From Pseudomonadota bacterium (lineage in GTDB: Bacteria; Desulfobacterota; Syntrophorhabdia; Syntrophorhabdales; Syntrophorhabdaceae), in the NCBI GenBank assembly GCA_026388275.1, contig JAPLKB010000010.1:1-64000 (forward strand): a DNA stretch of 64,000 nucleotides, given 5' to 3'. A program made the position numbers and the translations under genes. Below are positions 13,195-24,729 of this stretch, in pieces; position 1 is the first letter of the stretch, and each line of letters begins with the position of its first letter. The notes below the pieces were generated by a model that was given only the letters and a program-made list of their open reading frames with translations, searched no databases and was not told where the DNA came from.

Positions 13195-13227
13195 AATAAG
13201 GTTGGGTATGCACCAACCTTATTTTTT
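13195..13227 (+). terminator. Rho-independent terminator after rpoN
   Basis: Perfect 11-bp stem AATAAGGTTGG (13195-13205) / CCAACCTTATT (13213-13223), 7-nt loop and a run of six T. A TTGACA at 13161-13166 with TAACTT 17 bp later lies just before it, a weak promoter-like pair. Downstream genes must therefore be read through or have their own promoter. Confidence 0.9.
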
Positions 13228-13310
13228 AAATAAACGGCTGTAGACAATCAGCGGTTGGCAATAAAAACTGACGACTGATGGTTAAAGCCGAATTGATCAT
13301 TGGAGGCAAC

Positions 13311-13835
13311 ATGGATATAACAATAAGTTTCAGGCATCTTAATCCGGATGATAATCTAAAACAATATGCTGAAGAAAAACTTACAAGATTACAGAAATTT
13401 GTTGAAGTGCCTCTTGATGTACATGCAGTACTTTCGCTTGAAAGAAAATACAGATATAGAATAGATGTCATGTTCACTTTGAATGGTGTTGTTATAAATG
13501 CCCATGAAGTTATGGATGATATGCATGCTGCTGTAGATAAAATACTTGATAAACTTGAAAGAAGACTCACAAGGTATCGGGATAAGCTGAAAAAATACAG
13601 AGAAAATAAGCCAAAACGCGCTGTTTCTGCAAACATAGAAGCAGAATCGAAAATTATTATGACAAAGGCTATTAATGCAAAACCAATGGACCCGGAAGAA
13701 GCCATTATGCAGCTTGAAGCATCCGGGGATAGTTTCATCATATTCAGCAATACCGAAATGGGTAATATCTGTGTAGTTTACAAGAGAAAAGACGGGAATT
13801 TTGGCCTGATTGAAACGACAGGAAAGCCTGTATGA
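13311..13835 (+). CDS. hpf: Long-type ribosome hibernation promoting factor
   Basis: 174 residues. The N-terminal ribosome-binding domain (MDITISFRHLNPDDNLKQY... AVLSLERKYRYRIDV) is joined by a linker to a C-terminal dimerisation domain (about 115-170, MDPEEAIMQLEASGDSFIIF). The long form dimerises 70S into 100S ribosomes by itself. ATG 13311 is chosen because GGAGG lies at 13302-13306; a start at 13278 would add residues foreign to the family. It overlaps ptsN by 4 bp. Confidence 0.95.
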   Translation: MDITISFRHLNPDDNLKQYAEEKLTRLQKFVEVPLDVHAVLSLERKYRYRIDVMFTLNGVVINAHEVMDDMHAAVDKILDKLERRLTRYRDKLKKYRENKPKRAVSANIEAESKIIMTKAINAKPMDPEEAIMQLEASGDSFIIFSNTEMGNICVVYKRKDGNFGLIETTGKPV

Positions 13836-14293
13836 GAATAGAAGATATACTCAGAGAATCCTGTGTTGTGTCAAATATAAAAAGCAAAGGGAAAAAAGAA
13901 GCCCTTTTTGAGCTTGTCAGTGTTTTAAAGGAGGCAAACCTTATCAAGGATGTTGAAAAAGTGGTTGATATTGTCCTTGAGCGCGAAAAGCTCGGCAGCA
14001 CAGGAATAGGCGATGGCGTTGCAATACCTCACGGCAAGATGAAGGGCATAAACAATATCCTTTGCGTTTTTGGAAAATCAAAAAACGGTGTAGACTTTGA
14101 TGCAGTTGACAGAAAACCTGTTCGGATCTTCTTCTTGCTGCTTGCACCTGAGGATTCGGCAAACCTGCATCTCAAAACATTGTCGCGCATTTCAAAACTA
14201 TTGCGCGATCCTTCATTTAAAAAGAAACTTATGGATTTGAATGATTCACATGAAATATACAGCAGTATTATCGAAGAGGACAGAAAGATTTGA
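13832..14293 (+). CDS. ptsN: PTS IIA-like nitrogen regulatory protein EIIA-Ntr
   Basis: 153 residues, EIIA type 2 fold. The phosphorylatable His is H67 in GDGVAIPHGKM. In PTS-Ntr systems the phosphate comes from EI and an HPr-type carrier, here encoded just downstream (16.6-18.6 kb). EIIA-Ntr regulates processes such as potassium transport and sigma-54-related genes rather than moving sugar. ATGA overlap with hpf couples their translation. Confidence 0.95.
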   Translation: MRIEDILRESCVVSNIKSKGKKEALFELVSVLKEANLIKDVEKVVDIVLEREKLGSTGIGDGVAIPHGKMKGINNILCVFGKSKNGVDFDAVDRKPVRIFFLLLAPEDSANLHLKTLSRISKLLRDPSFKKKLMDLNDSHEIYSSIIEEDRKI

Positions 14294-14351
14294 CATTGAC
14301 ACTTTCGTTTTTTAAAAAACCTGAAATCCAAAAACTAATAAGTAAAAACCG

Positions 14352-15293
14352 ATGAAGGGCGTAACGGTTCAGGAACTCAACGACAACAAATCATACGGAT
14401 TGGAATTGGAGGTTATTTCCGGGTTCAAAGGTCTTTCAAGAAAGATATACAATCAGAGAATACAGAAGCTCGGGCTTGTAGTTACAGGTCATACTGTATA
14501 TCTGCACCCCCATAGAGTTCAAATCCTCGGCAGCACTGAAATCTCATATCTGAGATCGATTGAAAACCAGGAATGTCTGAAAATAATTAAAGAACTCTGT
14601 AAGCACGATGTGGTCTGTTTCATAGTAACACGTAATCTCAAGGTTCCGGAATATTTCCTTACAGAAACAGAAGAAAAGGGTATACCCTTACTACGCTCCA
14701 GGCTTACGACTTCAGTGTTTATTGAAAGGATCACTAAGCTTCTTGAAGAAAAACTTGCTCCTTCTACAACCGTTCACGGGGTTTTAGTAGACATTATGGG
14801 AGTTGGGATCCTGATTATAGGAAGACCGGGTATCGGAAAAAGCGAAAACGCCCTTGAACTTATTATGAGAGGACACAGACTTATAGTTGATGATGTAGTA
14901 TATGTAAAAAAAATGGGCGCCATAGATCTTTATGGAGAATCGCCTGAAATGATTGAAAATCTTTTAGAGATAAGAGGTATAGGTGTCGTAGATATAGGTC
15001 GTCTTTTCGGGGTTTCTTCTGTGAGAAAGAAAATAAAGATTGATTTTGTAGTTGAACTGGTTGACTGGAACCAGAAGGAAGAGTATGACAGAATTGGTTT
15101 TCAGGAAGATAAATACAGGCTTCTGAGTATTGATTTACCATTGGTAAGGATTCCAATCAGTCCGGGGAGGAACGTATCTACAATTATTGAGCTTGCCTGT
15201 AGAAATTACATTCTTAAAAAGCAGGGGATCAATACTGCCTTAGAACTGGAGGAAAAAATGCTGAAATCCATGAAGGTGGAAGAAATATCTTGA
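14352..15293 (+). CDS. hprK: HPr kinase/phosphorylase
   Basis: 313 residues. Contains the HprK N-terminal domain, the P-loop GRPGIGKSENALELI, the metal/acid segment LIVDDVVYVK and the family signature LLEIRGIGVVDI. It phosphorylates HPr on Ser46 with ATP or pyrophosphate and reverses it. The HPr encoded 1.3 kb downstream has Ser46, so the pair should be functional. The stop overlaps the rapZ start. Confidence 0.95.
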   Translation: MKGVTVQELNDNKSYGLELEVISGFKGLSRKIYNQRIQKLGLVVTGHTVYLHPHRVQILGSTEISYLRSIENQECLKIIKELCKHDVVCFIVTRNLKVPEYFLTETEEKGIPLLRSRLTTSVFIERITKLLEEKLAPSTTVHGVLVDIMGVGILIIGRPGIGKSENALELIMRGHRLIVDDVVYVKKMGAIDLYGESPEMIENLLEIRGIGVVDIGRLFGVSSVRKKIKIDFVVELVDWNQKEEYDRIGFQEDKYRLLSIDLPLVRIPISPGRNVSTIIELACRNYILKKQGINTALELEEKMLKSMKVEEIS

Positions 15294-16135
15294 AATTCAT
15301 AATTCTCAGCGGCATTTCAGGTTCAGGAAAGACAACATTCTTAAGAGCACTTGAAGATACAGGCTATTTTTGTGTAGACAATTTTCCACTTGTTTTGCTG
15401 AAAAATTTTTCATTACTTTCAAAAATGTTAGGCGATAAAGTACAAAAGTGTGCGCTTGTCATAGATATAAGGGAAAAGGAATTTTTTGACTTAGGCAAGA
15501 AGATTCTTAAACGTATCAAAAAGCAACCTGAAGCAGAACTTATTTTTCTTGAGAGCTCTGACGAGGTTTTGCTTAAACGATTCAAGGAAACAAGAAGACT
15601 CCATCCTTTGAATGCCAATTCAAACATAAAAGATGCATTAAAAGAAGAGAGAGAACTTATAGGATGGATAAAAGATATTTCAGACAAAGTAATAGACACT
15701 TCAGCTCTTACTCCTCACGAACTAAGACGTTTTGCGCTCAAAAATTACAGCCATACTGAATATAAAATGAAAATAAACCTCATGTCCTTTGGTTATGCTT
15801 ACGGGATACCACTTGAAGCAGATATGGTTCTGGATGTAAGGTTTTTACCGAACCCTTTTTTTGTTGAGGGTTTGAAAGATAAAACAGGTCTTTCGGAAGA
15901 GATATCTGAATATATTATGTCCAACGATGTTTATAATAAATATTTTCTTTTGCTTTTGGATTTTTTGTTATATCTTATACCGCTATTTGAAAAAGAAGGT
16001 AAAAGTTATCTAACCATATGCTTTGGATGCACCGGGGGGAAGCATCGATCTGTTTTTATTACAAGCAAACTCTTAGAGAAGCTTTTGTGCATGCATTATG
16101 ATGTATCGACGATTCACAGGGATATTGATAAATAA
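15290..16135 (+). CDS. rapZ: RapZ-family nucleotide-binding protein
   Basis: 281 residues with P-loop GISGSGKTTFLRALED and the C-terminal signature GCTGGKHRSVFI. In E. coli RapZ binds small RNAs and directs RNase E cleavage to control amino-sugar synthesis; its role outside enterobacteria is not settled. The start codon is TTG at 15290, overlapping the hprK stop (TTGA); no ATG is suitably placed. The rpoN-hpf-ptsN-rapZ linkage is widely conserved. Confidence 0.93.
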   Translation: MKFIILSGISGSGKTTFLRALEDTGYFCVDNFPLVLLKNFSLLSKMLGDKVQKCALVIDIREKEFFDLGKKILKRIKKQPEAELIFLESSDEVLLKRFKETRRLHPLNANSNIKDALKEERELIGWIKDISDKVIDTSALTPHELRRFALKNYSHTEYKMKINLMSFGYAYGIPLEADMVLDVRFLPNPFFVEGLKDKTGLSEEISEYIMSNDVYNKYFLLLLDFLLYLIPLFEKEGKSYLTICFGCTGGKHRSVFITSKLLEKLLCMHYDVSTIHRDIDK

Positions 16136-16168
16136 TAATGAATGGAAATGGTACGGCAAGGAGGCATA

Positions 16169-16579
16169 ATGATCGGGATTATAGTGATAGCCCATTTTAA
16201 CCTGGCAAAACAGATGGTAGCAGCCACCGAGCTGATAGTAGGTAAGCAAAAACAATTTGAATCGGTTGATATTTTTCCTGACGAAGATGTAGATAAAATC
16301 AAGAAAAGACTTACGGATGCTGTAAGCTCTGTTGAAAAAGGTGATGGTGTATTGATAATGACGGACATGTTCGGCGGCACACCTTCCAATATAAGCCTGT
16401 CTTTGCTGAACGAAGGAAAGGTTGAAGTTGTTGCCGGAGTAAACCTGCCTATGTTAATTAAACTTATTACTTACCGTGAGGGAAGACCGCTGGATGAACT
16501 TGCCAGCTTTATTACTCAATATGGTCAAAGCAACATTTACCTTGCAACAGATATATTAAAAACAAGAAAGAAGGCATAA
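16169..16579 (+). CDS. PTS EIIA component, mannose/fructose-type
   Basis: 136 residues, EIIA-Man fold: GIIVIAHFNLAKQMVAA carries the active His (residue 9) and MTDMFGGTPSNIS is the second conserved motif. ATG 16169 has AAGGAGG at 16158-16164. No EIIB, EIIC or EIID genes accompany it, so it probably works as a regulatory phosphoacceptor rather than in sugar uptake. It precedes HPr by 6 bp. Confidence 0.92.
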   Translation: MIGIIVIAHFNLAKQMVAATELIVGKQKQFESVDIFPDEDVDKIKKRLTDAVSSVEKGDGVLIMTDMFGGTPSNISLSLLNEGKVEVVAGVNLPMLIKLITYREGRPLDELASFITQYGQSNIYLATDILKTRKKA

Positions 16580-16585
16580 GATAAA

Positions 16586-16852
16586 GTGGTGGAGGGTGTT
16601 TTTGTTATAAAAAACAGGCTGGGTCTTCATGCAAGGCCTGCAGCTACATTTGTGAAAAAAGCAGATGAATTTGACTCAAGCATATGGATTGAAAGGGATG
16701 GTACAGAGGTGAACGGAAAAAGTATAATGGGTCTTTTGATGCTTGCATGTCCTCTGGGGAGTAAAGTTAAAATAAAAGTTGATGGAACCGATGAGGAAAA
16801 GGCTTTTAAAGAACTTGGACAATTAATTGAAGACGGGTTTTACGAGACATGA
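16586..16852 (+). CDS. ptsH: Phosphocarrier protein HPr
   Basis: 88 residues from GTG 16586. Active-site His15 in RLGLHARPAATF and the regulatory Ser46 in NGKSIMGLLML are both at canonical positions. His15 is phosphorylated by EI; Ser46 is the HprK target. Having both supports a complete regulatory cycle in this operon. Overlaps ptsI by 4 bp (ATGA). Confidence 0.96.
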   Translation: MVEGVFVIKNRLGLHARPAATFVKKADEFDSSIWIERDGTEVNGKSIMGLLMLACPLGSKVKIKVDGTDEEKAFKELGQLIEDGFYET

Positions 16853-18627
16853 GTGAAGATGTTTCTTCAAACAAGATTCTGAAAGGTATAGGGGTTTCAT
16901 CCGGTATAACCCTTGGGAAAATACGCCTGCTTGAAAGGGGTAAGATATCTATCAGCAGACGTTCCATCAGGAAAGAATCCATAGAAAACGAGATCAATAG
17001 ATTCCGGCAAGCCGCAGAAAATGCCATAGATGAGCTTAAAAGTATTAAAGAAACAATACTGGATGATGAGATAAGGAAGCACGCATTTATTATTGATGCG
17101 CATATGATGATTCTTCAGGACGTTTATTTTTCAAATGCTGTAATTGATGCAATAAGAGAGAAAAAAATAAATGCAGAATGGGCTCTTGATATTGTTGTAT
17201 CAAAGTTCCTCACAAGCTTCGAGAAAGTTGAAGATGCCTATCTGAGAGAGCGCGGCCAGGATATTAAATATATATACGAAAGGCTTGTAAGAATACTTGT
17301 AAAAGGTAAAGTATCAGATATAGATAATGTTGGTATAAAAGGAAAAACAATAATAGTTGCCCATGACCTGTCTCCTGCAGACACCATTCAGCTGAACCTC
17401 AATAAAATATTCGGGTTTGCTATTGATGTAGGCGGGCGCACATCACACACCTCGATTATTGCCCGGGCGCTTGAAATCCCGGCAGTTGCTGGTACCGGTA
17501 ATATCACGAGTCTTGTGAAAAACAATGACACAGTTATAATCGACGGCGAGGAAGGTATTGTAATAATCAATCCTACGAAAGATGTGCAAAGAGGTTACAT
17601 TGCAAAGCACCTTCATCTCAAAAACCAGAGAAGGGAGCTCTTGAGGACTGCAAAACTAAAGGCTGAAACAAAGGATGGATTCAGAGTTAAAATAGGTGCA
17701 AATATTGAATTTCTGGCGGAGATGGATATCATTGAAAAATATGGTGCCAGAGGAGTAGGCCTCTATAGAACCGAATATATCTACCTGTCAAACAAAACTC
17801 TGCCTACCGAGATGGATCATTTTCAGATATACAAAAAGCTCGCAGAAAATAAATCATTGGAATACATAACAATAAGAACCCTGGATATAGGTGGAGACAA
17901 ATTGACCTCCAATGTTGATATCCCGAAAGAAATAAATCCTGCAATGGGTTTAAGGGCAATAAGACTATGCATGAGAGAGACAGAAATTTTTAAATCCCAA
18001 CTTATGGGTATATTGCGGGCAAGCGCCTATGGTCCTTTGAAAATATTAATTCCTATGATCTCAGGTATTGAAGAGGTAAGAAAGGTAAAAGAGATCATAA
18101 GAGCATGCATGGAGGAACTGACCATTAAGGGAGTCAATTTTAATAAAGATATAAAAATAGGTATCATGATGGAAGTGCCGTCGGCTTGCATGATAAGCGA
18201 TATGCTTGCACCTGAGGCAGACTTTTTCAGCATAGGAACAAACGACCTCATTCAATATTCTCTCGCTATTGACAGAGGAAATGAATATGTATCATATCTT
18301 TACGAACCGCTTCATCCTGCTGTACTAAGAATAATAAAGCAGACTGTTGAAAATGCCCATGCTCATAAAATTGAGGTTGCATTATGCGGAGAAATTGCCG
18401 GTGAACCCCTGTATACGCCGATTATGCTCGGATTGGAGCTTGATGAACTGAGCATGAACGCATATTCTATCCCGAAGATCAAAAAAATAATCCGCAAACT
18501 TGAGCACAGCTATTGTAAAGAATTATTGAATAAAATTTTGAGCATAGAATCCGCAAAAGAAGGTGAATCCTTACTGAGAAAAGAGATGGCGAGATTTTTT
18601 CCGGAGGATTTTAATATAAAATTATAA
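16849..18627 (+). CDS. ptsI: PTS enzyme I (phosphoenolpyruvate-protein phosphotransferase)
   Basis: 592 residues. N-terminal phosphohistidine domain with H200 in GGRTSHTSIIARALEIPAV; C-terminal PEP-binding barrel with GVGLYRTEYIYLS, MMEVPSACMI, FFSIGTNDLIQYSLAIDRGN and the catalytic Cys in ALCGEIAGEP. It starts phosphoryl transfer from PEP to HPr. No N-terminal GAF domain is present, so this is the sugar-PTS-like EI rather than EI-Ntr (PtsP), although it evidently serves a regulatory pathway here. Confidence 0.97.
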   Translation: MSEDVSSNKILKGIGVSSGITLGKIRLLERGKISISRRSIRKESIENEINRFRQAAENAIDELKSIKETILDDEIRKHAFIIDAHMMILQDVYFSNAVIDAIREKKINAEWALDIVVSKFLTSFEKVEDAYLRERGQDIKYIYERLVRILVKGKVSDIDNVGIKGKTIIVAHDLSPADTIQLNLNKIFGFAIDVGGRTSHTSIIARALEIPAVAGTGNITSLVKNNDTVIIDGEEGIVIINPTKDVQRGYIAKHLHLKNQRRELLRTAKLKAETKDGFRVKIGANIEFLAEMDIIEKYGARGVGLYRTEYIYLSNKTLPTEMDHFQIYKKLAENKSLEYITIRTLDIGGDKLTSNVDIPKEINPAMGLRAIRLCMRETEIFKSQLMGILRASAYGPLKILIPMISGIEEVRKVKEIIRACMEELTIKGVNFNKDIKIGIMMEVPSACMISDMLAPEADFFSIGTNDLIQYSLAIDRGNEYVSYLYEPLHPAVLRIIKQTVENAHAHKIEVALCGEIAGEPLYTPIMLGLELDELSMNAYSIPKIKKIIRKLEHSYCKELLNKILSIESAKEGESLLRKEMARFFPEDFNIKL

Positions 18628-18641
18628 AAAACAGTAATTCT

Positions 18642-18664
18642 GTGCTAAGTTTATAACTTAACAC
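18642..18664 (+). other. short hairpin upstream of metK
   Basis: GTGCTAAGT and ACTTAACAC arms (one mismatch, 5-nt loop) lie in the 66-bp gap between ptsI and metK. The gap is too short for a known SAM riboswitch and no U-run follows the hairpin. Confidence 0.3.
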
Positions 18665-18693
18665 GATAATATTAAAAAACAGGAGGCAAAAAT

Positions 18694-19857
18694 ATGGGAA
18701 TGAGCAGGTATCTATTCACATCAGAATCTGTGGCAGAGGGGCATCCTGATAAGGTGGCCGATCAGATATCTGATGCAATACTTGATGCATTGATTGAACA
18801 GGATCCAAAATCCAGGGTAGCATGTGAAACATTAGTTACGACAGGAATGGCGCTAGTTGGCGGGGAAATCACCACAAGCGTATATGCAAATGTGCCGGAT
18901 ATCGTCAGACAGACTGTTAAAGATATAGGTTACAACAATTCAGCTATGGGGTTTGACTGGGAAACATGTGCAGTTATCACAACAATAGATGAACAGTCGC
19001 CTGATATTGCAATGGGTGTAAATGAGTCAGATGACCATGAGCAGGGAGCCGGCGACCAGGGTTCGATGTTTGGGTATGCCTGTAATGAAACGCCGGAATT
19101 TATGCCCATGCCTATCATGTATGCCCATAAGCTGATAACCAGGTTGGCAGAGGTGAGAAAAAAGAATATATTGAATTTCTTGAGGCCTGACGGAAAAAGC
19201 CAGGTAACTATAGAATATATTGACAGGATACCGGTTAGGGTTGATGCAGTGGTAATTGCTGCTCAGCATAACCCTGATGTATCTATAGCTGCAATAAGGG
19301 AAGGAATCACTGAAGAGGTGATAAAAAAGGTAATCCCTCCTGAACTGATGGACGAGAAGACTAAAATCTATATCAATTCTACAGGTAGATTTGTTGTAGG
19401 AGGACCCAAAGGTGACTGCGGTATGACAGGAAGAAAGATTATTGTTGATACATACGGCGGTTTTGGCAGCCACGGCGGAGGAGCTTTTTCCGGTAAAGAC
19501 CCTTCAAAGGTAGACAGAAGTGCCTCATATATGGCACGCTACATTGCGAAGAACCTTGTAGCTGCCGGTCTTGCAGACAGGCTTGAAGTACAGCTTGCCT
19601 ATGCCATAGGTGTTGCTCAGCCTGTTTCAGTTATGATCGATACCAAGGGAACGGCAAAAATAAACCCTGACAGAATTGCCCAGATCGTGAACGAGCTTTT
19701 TGATATGAGGCCGAGGAAAATTATCGAAAGGCTTAATCTTCTCAGGCCAATCTACAAAAAGACCGCATGTGGCGGACATTTTGGAAGAAACGAGGAAGAG
19801 TTTACCTGGGAACGGCTTGATATGGTAGATGCGATCAGAAAGATAGCAGGAATATAG
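18694..19857 (+). CDS. metK: S-adenosylmethionine synthase
   Basis: 387 residues, full length. Conserved segments: [71 protein letters not shown] and [16 protein letters not shown]. Makes SAM from methionine and ATP. AGGAGG at 18681-18686 is 7 nt before the ATG. With ahcY and a PfkB kinase downstream it forms a SAM-cycle cluster. Confidence 0.98.
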   Translation: MGMSRYLFTSESVAEGHPDKVADQISDAILDALIEQDPKSRVACETLVTTGMALVGGEITTSVYANVPDIVRQTVKDIGYNNSAMGFDWETCAVITTIDEQSPDIAMGVNESDDHEQGAGDQGSMFGYACNETPEFMPMPIMYAHKLITRLAEVRKKNILNFLRPDGKSQVTIEYIDRIPVRVDAVVIAAQHNPDVSIAAIREGITEEVIKKVIPPELMDEKTKIYINSTGRFVVGGPKGDCGMTGRKIIVDTYGGFGSHGGGAFSGKDPSKVDRSASYMARYIAKNLVAAGLADRLEVQLAYAIGVAQPVSVMIDTKGTAKINPDRIAQIVNELFDMRPRKIIERLNLLRPIYKKTACGGHFGRNEEEFTWERLDMVDAIRKIAGI

Positions 19858-19901
19858 CAGTAATACAGAACAGTTCACCGTATAAGACTCACGGTTTACT
19901 A

Positions 19902-19922
19902 TATAATACCTTAAATTTAAGG
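19902..19922 (+). promoter_or_regulatory. -10 box with adjacent palindrome, ahcY promoter region
   Basis: A consensus TATAAT (19902-19907) is followed one base later by the perfect 14-bp palindrome CCTTAAATTTAAGG (19909-19922), which would cover the transcription start. No good -35 is seen. A repressor operator at this place would be logical, but the binding protein is unknown. Confidence 0.4.
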
Positions 19923-19983
19923 CTTTTAAAGTCTGACAATCGCCGGATAGCTTAACCTTGATTTTATTGCGACAATTACGTAA

Positions 19984-22253
<2,270 letters not shown>

Positions 22254-22275
22254 ATATTTGATAAAACAATAAGTG

Positions 22276-22301
22276 AATCCCGCCTCCGGCGGGATTTTTT
22301 T
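22276..22301 (+). terminator. Rho-independent terminator after the PfkB kinase gene
   Basis: Perfect 9-bp stem AATCCCGCC / GGCGGGATT with a 3-nt loop and seven T. Confidence 0.93.
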
Positions 22302-22381
22302 GTTAAAAGTCAAGGCAGGCCAGACAACCCGACGCCGATACTTATCTTAATGGAAGATGTGGATTAAAGTATAAATATATA

Positions 22382-22410
22382 TTGACATTGCCTTTCAATA
22401 CTGTTTTAAT
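22382..22410 (+). promoter_or_regulatory. sigma70-type promoter of panBCD
   Basis: Perfect -35 TTGACA (22382-22387), 17-bp spacer, -10 TTTAAT (22405-22410). The expected start near 22417 is 5 nt before the pan-motif hairpin, giving a leader of about 100 nt. Confidence 0.8.
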
Positions 22411-22421
22411 ACTGTCACATA

Positions 22422-22452
22422 CCGCTTGGATCCAGACCCTGGACCGAGACGG
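22422..22452 (+). ncRNA. pan RNA motif-like hairpin
   Basis: Stem CCG-CTTGG, bulged A (22430), TCCAG, loop ACC, then CTGGA, CCGAG, bulged A (22449), CGG: three helical segments of 5, 5 and 3 bp with one bulged adenosine on each strand. The pan motif is a known hairpin with two conserved bulged adenosines found in leaders of pantothenate genes, including deltaproteobacterial ones. Its position ahead of panB fits. The ligand of this class is not established. Confidence 0.75.
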
Positions 22453-22471
22453 AAGGAAATGGAACAATTCT

Positions 22472-22505
22472 AAGCCTTCTGAACCGCGTTCAGAGGGCTT
22501 TTTTA
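22472..22505 (+). terminator. Leader terminator/attenuator before panB
   Basis: 13-bp stem AAGCCTTCTGAAC (22472-22484) / GTTCAGAGGGCTT (22488-22500), one G-U pair, 3-nt loop, then six T, ending just before the panB ribosome-binding site. The strand 22475-22481 can instead pair with 22450-22456 (CGGAAGG), which includes the 3' foot of the pan hairpin, so pan hairpin and terminator can form together but not with this antiterminator. Confidence 0.85.
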
Positions 22506-22518
22506 TTTAGGAGGTTGA

Positions 22519-23304
22519 ATGGACAAAGTGACTGTACCGGCAGCAAGAGAGAGAAAAGGCAAAGAGAAACTTGCTATGCTCACTGCCTATGATTATGTGT
22601 TTGCAAGCATAATGGATCAAGCAGGAATTGATATAATTCTTGTAGGAGATTCTGTTGGTTCAGTCATGCTCGGTTATCCCAATACAATACCGGTAACAAT
22701 TGAAGAGATGATCCATCACACAAAACCTGTTGTAAAGGCCACAAAAAATGCCCTTGTTGTTATAGACATGCCCTTTATGTCATACCAGGAAAGTACAGAG
22801 CAGGCAAGACGTAATGCCGGCAAAATGATAAAAGAAACCGGTGCCGAAGCAGTAAAGCTTGAAGGCGGCGTGGGAATGAAGGAAGTCATTAAGGCCATTG
22901 TTGATATAGATATCCCTGTCATGGGGCATATCGGGCTCACACCGCAGTCAGTGCATCGTATGGGCGGCTATAAGGTGCAGAAAGAAGAAGAGAAGTTGAT
23001 TGCCGATGCGTTAGCAGTGGAAGAGGCAGGCGCATTTTCAATAGTACTGGAATGTGTACCCAGAGACATCTCAAAAAAAATTACCGATATGCTGTCCATT
23101 CCGACAATAGGTATAGGTGCAGGTCCGGATTGCGACGGACAGGTACTTGTTATTCATGACCTTCTTGGATTGCTTGGCGATTTCAGACCAAAATTTGTTA
23201 AGAATTATCTGAACCTGCGTACAGAAGTTGAAAAAGGGATAAAAGACTATATTGAGGAGGTCAGAGGCGGCACATTTCCGGATGACGCCCACTCTTTCCA
23301 TTGA
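22519..23304 (+). CDS. panB: 3-methyl-2-oxobutanoate hydroxymethyltransferase
   Basis: 261 residues, full length. First committed step of pantothenate synthesis, making ketopantoate from ketoisovalerate and methylene-THF. Motifs: [64 protein letters not shown] and [27 protein letters not shown] lies directly after the leader terminator. No panE is nearby. Confidence 0.97.
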   Translation: MDKVTVPAARERKGKEKLAMLTAYDYVFASIMDQAGIDIILVGDSVGSVMLGYPNTIPVTIEEMIHHTKPVVKATKNALVVIDMPFMSYQESTEQARRNAGKMIKETGAEAVKLEGGVGMKEVIKAIVDIDIPVMGHIGLTPQSVHRMGGYKVQKEEEKLIADALAVEEAGAFSIVLECVPRDISKKITDMLSIPTIGIGAGPDCDGQVLVIHDLLGLLGDFRPKFVKNYLNLRTEVEKGIKDYIEEVRGGTFPDDAHSFH

Positions 23305-23373
23305 TGCTGAAACATTTTACATTGCGGAATTTGAATTAAGCTGCTATGAACTGTTAATGGATCAGGATTTGAT

Positions 23374-24228
23374 ATGAGGATTATAAAAACAGTAAAAGAG
23401 ATGCAGGAAGTTGCCGATGAACTTCGAAAGGATAAAAAAATCGGTTTTGTTCCTACCATGGGCTATCTCCATGAAGGCCATCTCTCTCTTGTAAGGAAAG
23501 CAAGGGAAATCAGCGATGTTGTTGTAGTCAGTATCTTTGTTAATCCTACCCAGTTCGGACCATCTGAAGACCTTGCAAAATATCCGAGAGATTTTGAACG
23601 GGACAGGGACCTCCTCGAAGGGGAAAAAACCGATATCATCTTTTTTCCTGACGCAAGCGAGATGTATCCGGAGAGGTATTCTACTTATATACAGGTCAGG
23701 GAACTGGAAGACCACCTTTGCGGAAAAACAAGAACAGGCCATTTTATCGGTGTAGCTACAGTTGTTGCAAAATTGTTTAATATCGTCAAACCCCACTTTG
23801 CAGTATTCGGACAAAAAGACTACCAGCAGTTGAAGGTTATTGAGAGGATGACAAGGGATCTCAATATGGATCTGGAAATTGTCCCCTTTCCCACTGTTAG
23901 AGAACCGGACGGGCTTGCTATGAGTTCAAGGAATACTTATCTGAGTCCTGTTGAACGAGAAAAGGCACTCCTCATATATGCATCAATAAAAAAAGTTGAA
24001 AGCCTTTTTAAAGACGGTGAGAGAGATGCATCCATTCTTATTAATGAAGCAAAACAAATTTTAGGCACAAAAGAAGGTATACAAATTGAATATGTAACCA
24101 TATCCGACGGTGAGACACTTATTGAAACCGAAAGGATAGGAAACAAAGCAGTCCTTGCTATTGCCTGCCGTGTAGGCAAGACAAGACTCATAGACAATAC
24201 TATTTTGACGGAGGCTTACCATGTTTAA
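23374..24228 (+). CDS. panC: Pantothenate synthetase
   Basis: 284 residues. Joins pantoate and beta-alanine with ATP. Carries [16 protein letters not shown] (HIGH-like motif), [46 protein letters not shown] and [12 protein letters not shown] (KMSKS-like). It lies 69 bp after panB with a weak ribosome-binding site and overlaps panD by 8 bp, so all three genes share the regulated leader. Confidence 0.97.
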   Translation: MRIIKTVKEMQEVADELRKDKKIGFVPTMGYLHEGHLSLVRKAREISDVVVVSIFVNPTQFGPSEDLAKYPRDFERDRDLLEGEKTDIIFFPDASEMYPERYSTYIQVRELEDHLCGKTRTGHFIGVATVVAKLFNIVKPHFAVFGQKDYQQLKVIERMTRDLNMDLEIVPFPTVREPDGLAMSSRNTYLSPVEREKALLIYASIKKVESLFKDGERDASILINEAKQILGTKEGIQIEYVTISDGETLIETERIGNKAVLAIACRVGKTRLIDNTILTEAYHV

Positions 24229-24589
24229 GACTATGATGAAATCAAAAATCCATAGAGCAAGGGTCACTGAAAGCAACCTTGATTATGAAGGAAGTATTAC
24301 TATAGACGCAACGCTTATGGAAGCTGCCGAAATCATACCGTACGAACAGGTGCAGATCTACAATGTCACAAACGGTGAACGTTTTACTACATACGCAATA
24401 AAGGGTGAAAAAGACTCGGGCGTGATCTGCTTAAATGGTGCAGCAGCCCATAAGGCAAGGAAAGGCGATATTATCATCATAGCGACATATGCTATGTATG
24501 ATGATAAAGAACTCGCAGTTTTTAAACCGAAAAAAGTATATGCAGATGACCTGAACAGGATAAAAGACCAGTTAAGACTGGTAAATTAG
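24221..24589 (+). CDS. panD: Aspartate 1-decarboxylase proenzyme
   Basis: 122 residues. The self-cleavage site Gly24-Ser25 (DYEGSITID) is exactly placed with the ATG at 24221, supported by GGAGG at 24210-24214. Cleavage produces the pyruvoyl group used to make beta-alanine, the second PanC substrate. Also conserved: [20 protein letters not shown] and [18 protein letters not shown]. Whether a PanZ/PanM maturation factor is needed is unknown. Confidence 0.97.
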   Translation: MFKTMMKSKIHRARVTESNLDYEGSITIDATLMEAAEIIPYEQVQIYNVTNGERFTTYAIKGEKDSGVICLNGAAAHKARKGDIIIIATYAMYDDKELAVFKPKKVYADDLNRIKDQLRLVN

Positions 24590-24729
24590 ATATAAGCTTT
24601 GTAAAAAGTTTCTGTCACTTTAGTATTATGGAAAATTTAAGAGTTTTTTAATACCATAAGACTTTTGTGAAACTCTAAATATGCCGTAATTAAGCCTGCC
24701 CCGGAAAACACGCTCATTACATTCCGGCA

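Noticed and set aside
18628-18693. Possible SAM riboswitch before metK
   Set aside because: Only 66 nt with one short mismatched hairpin; no SAM-I, SAM-II or SAM-IV features and no terminator.
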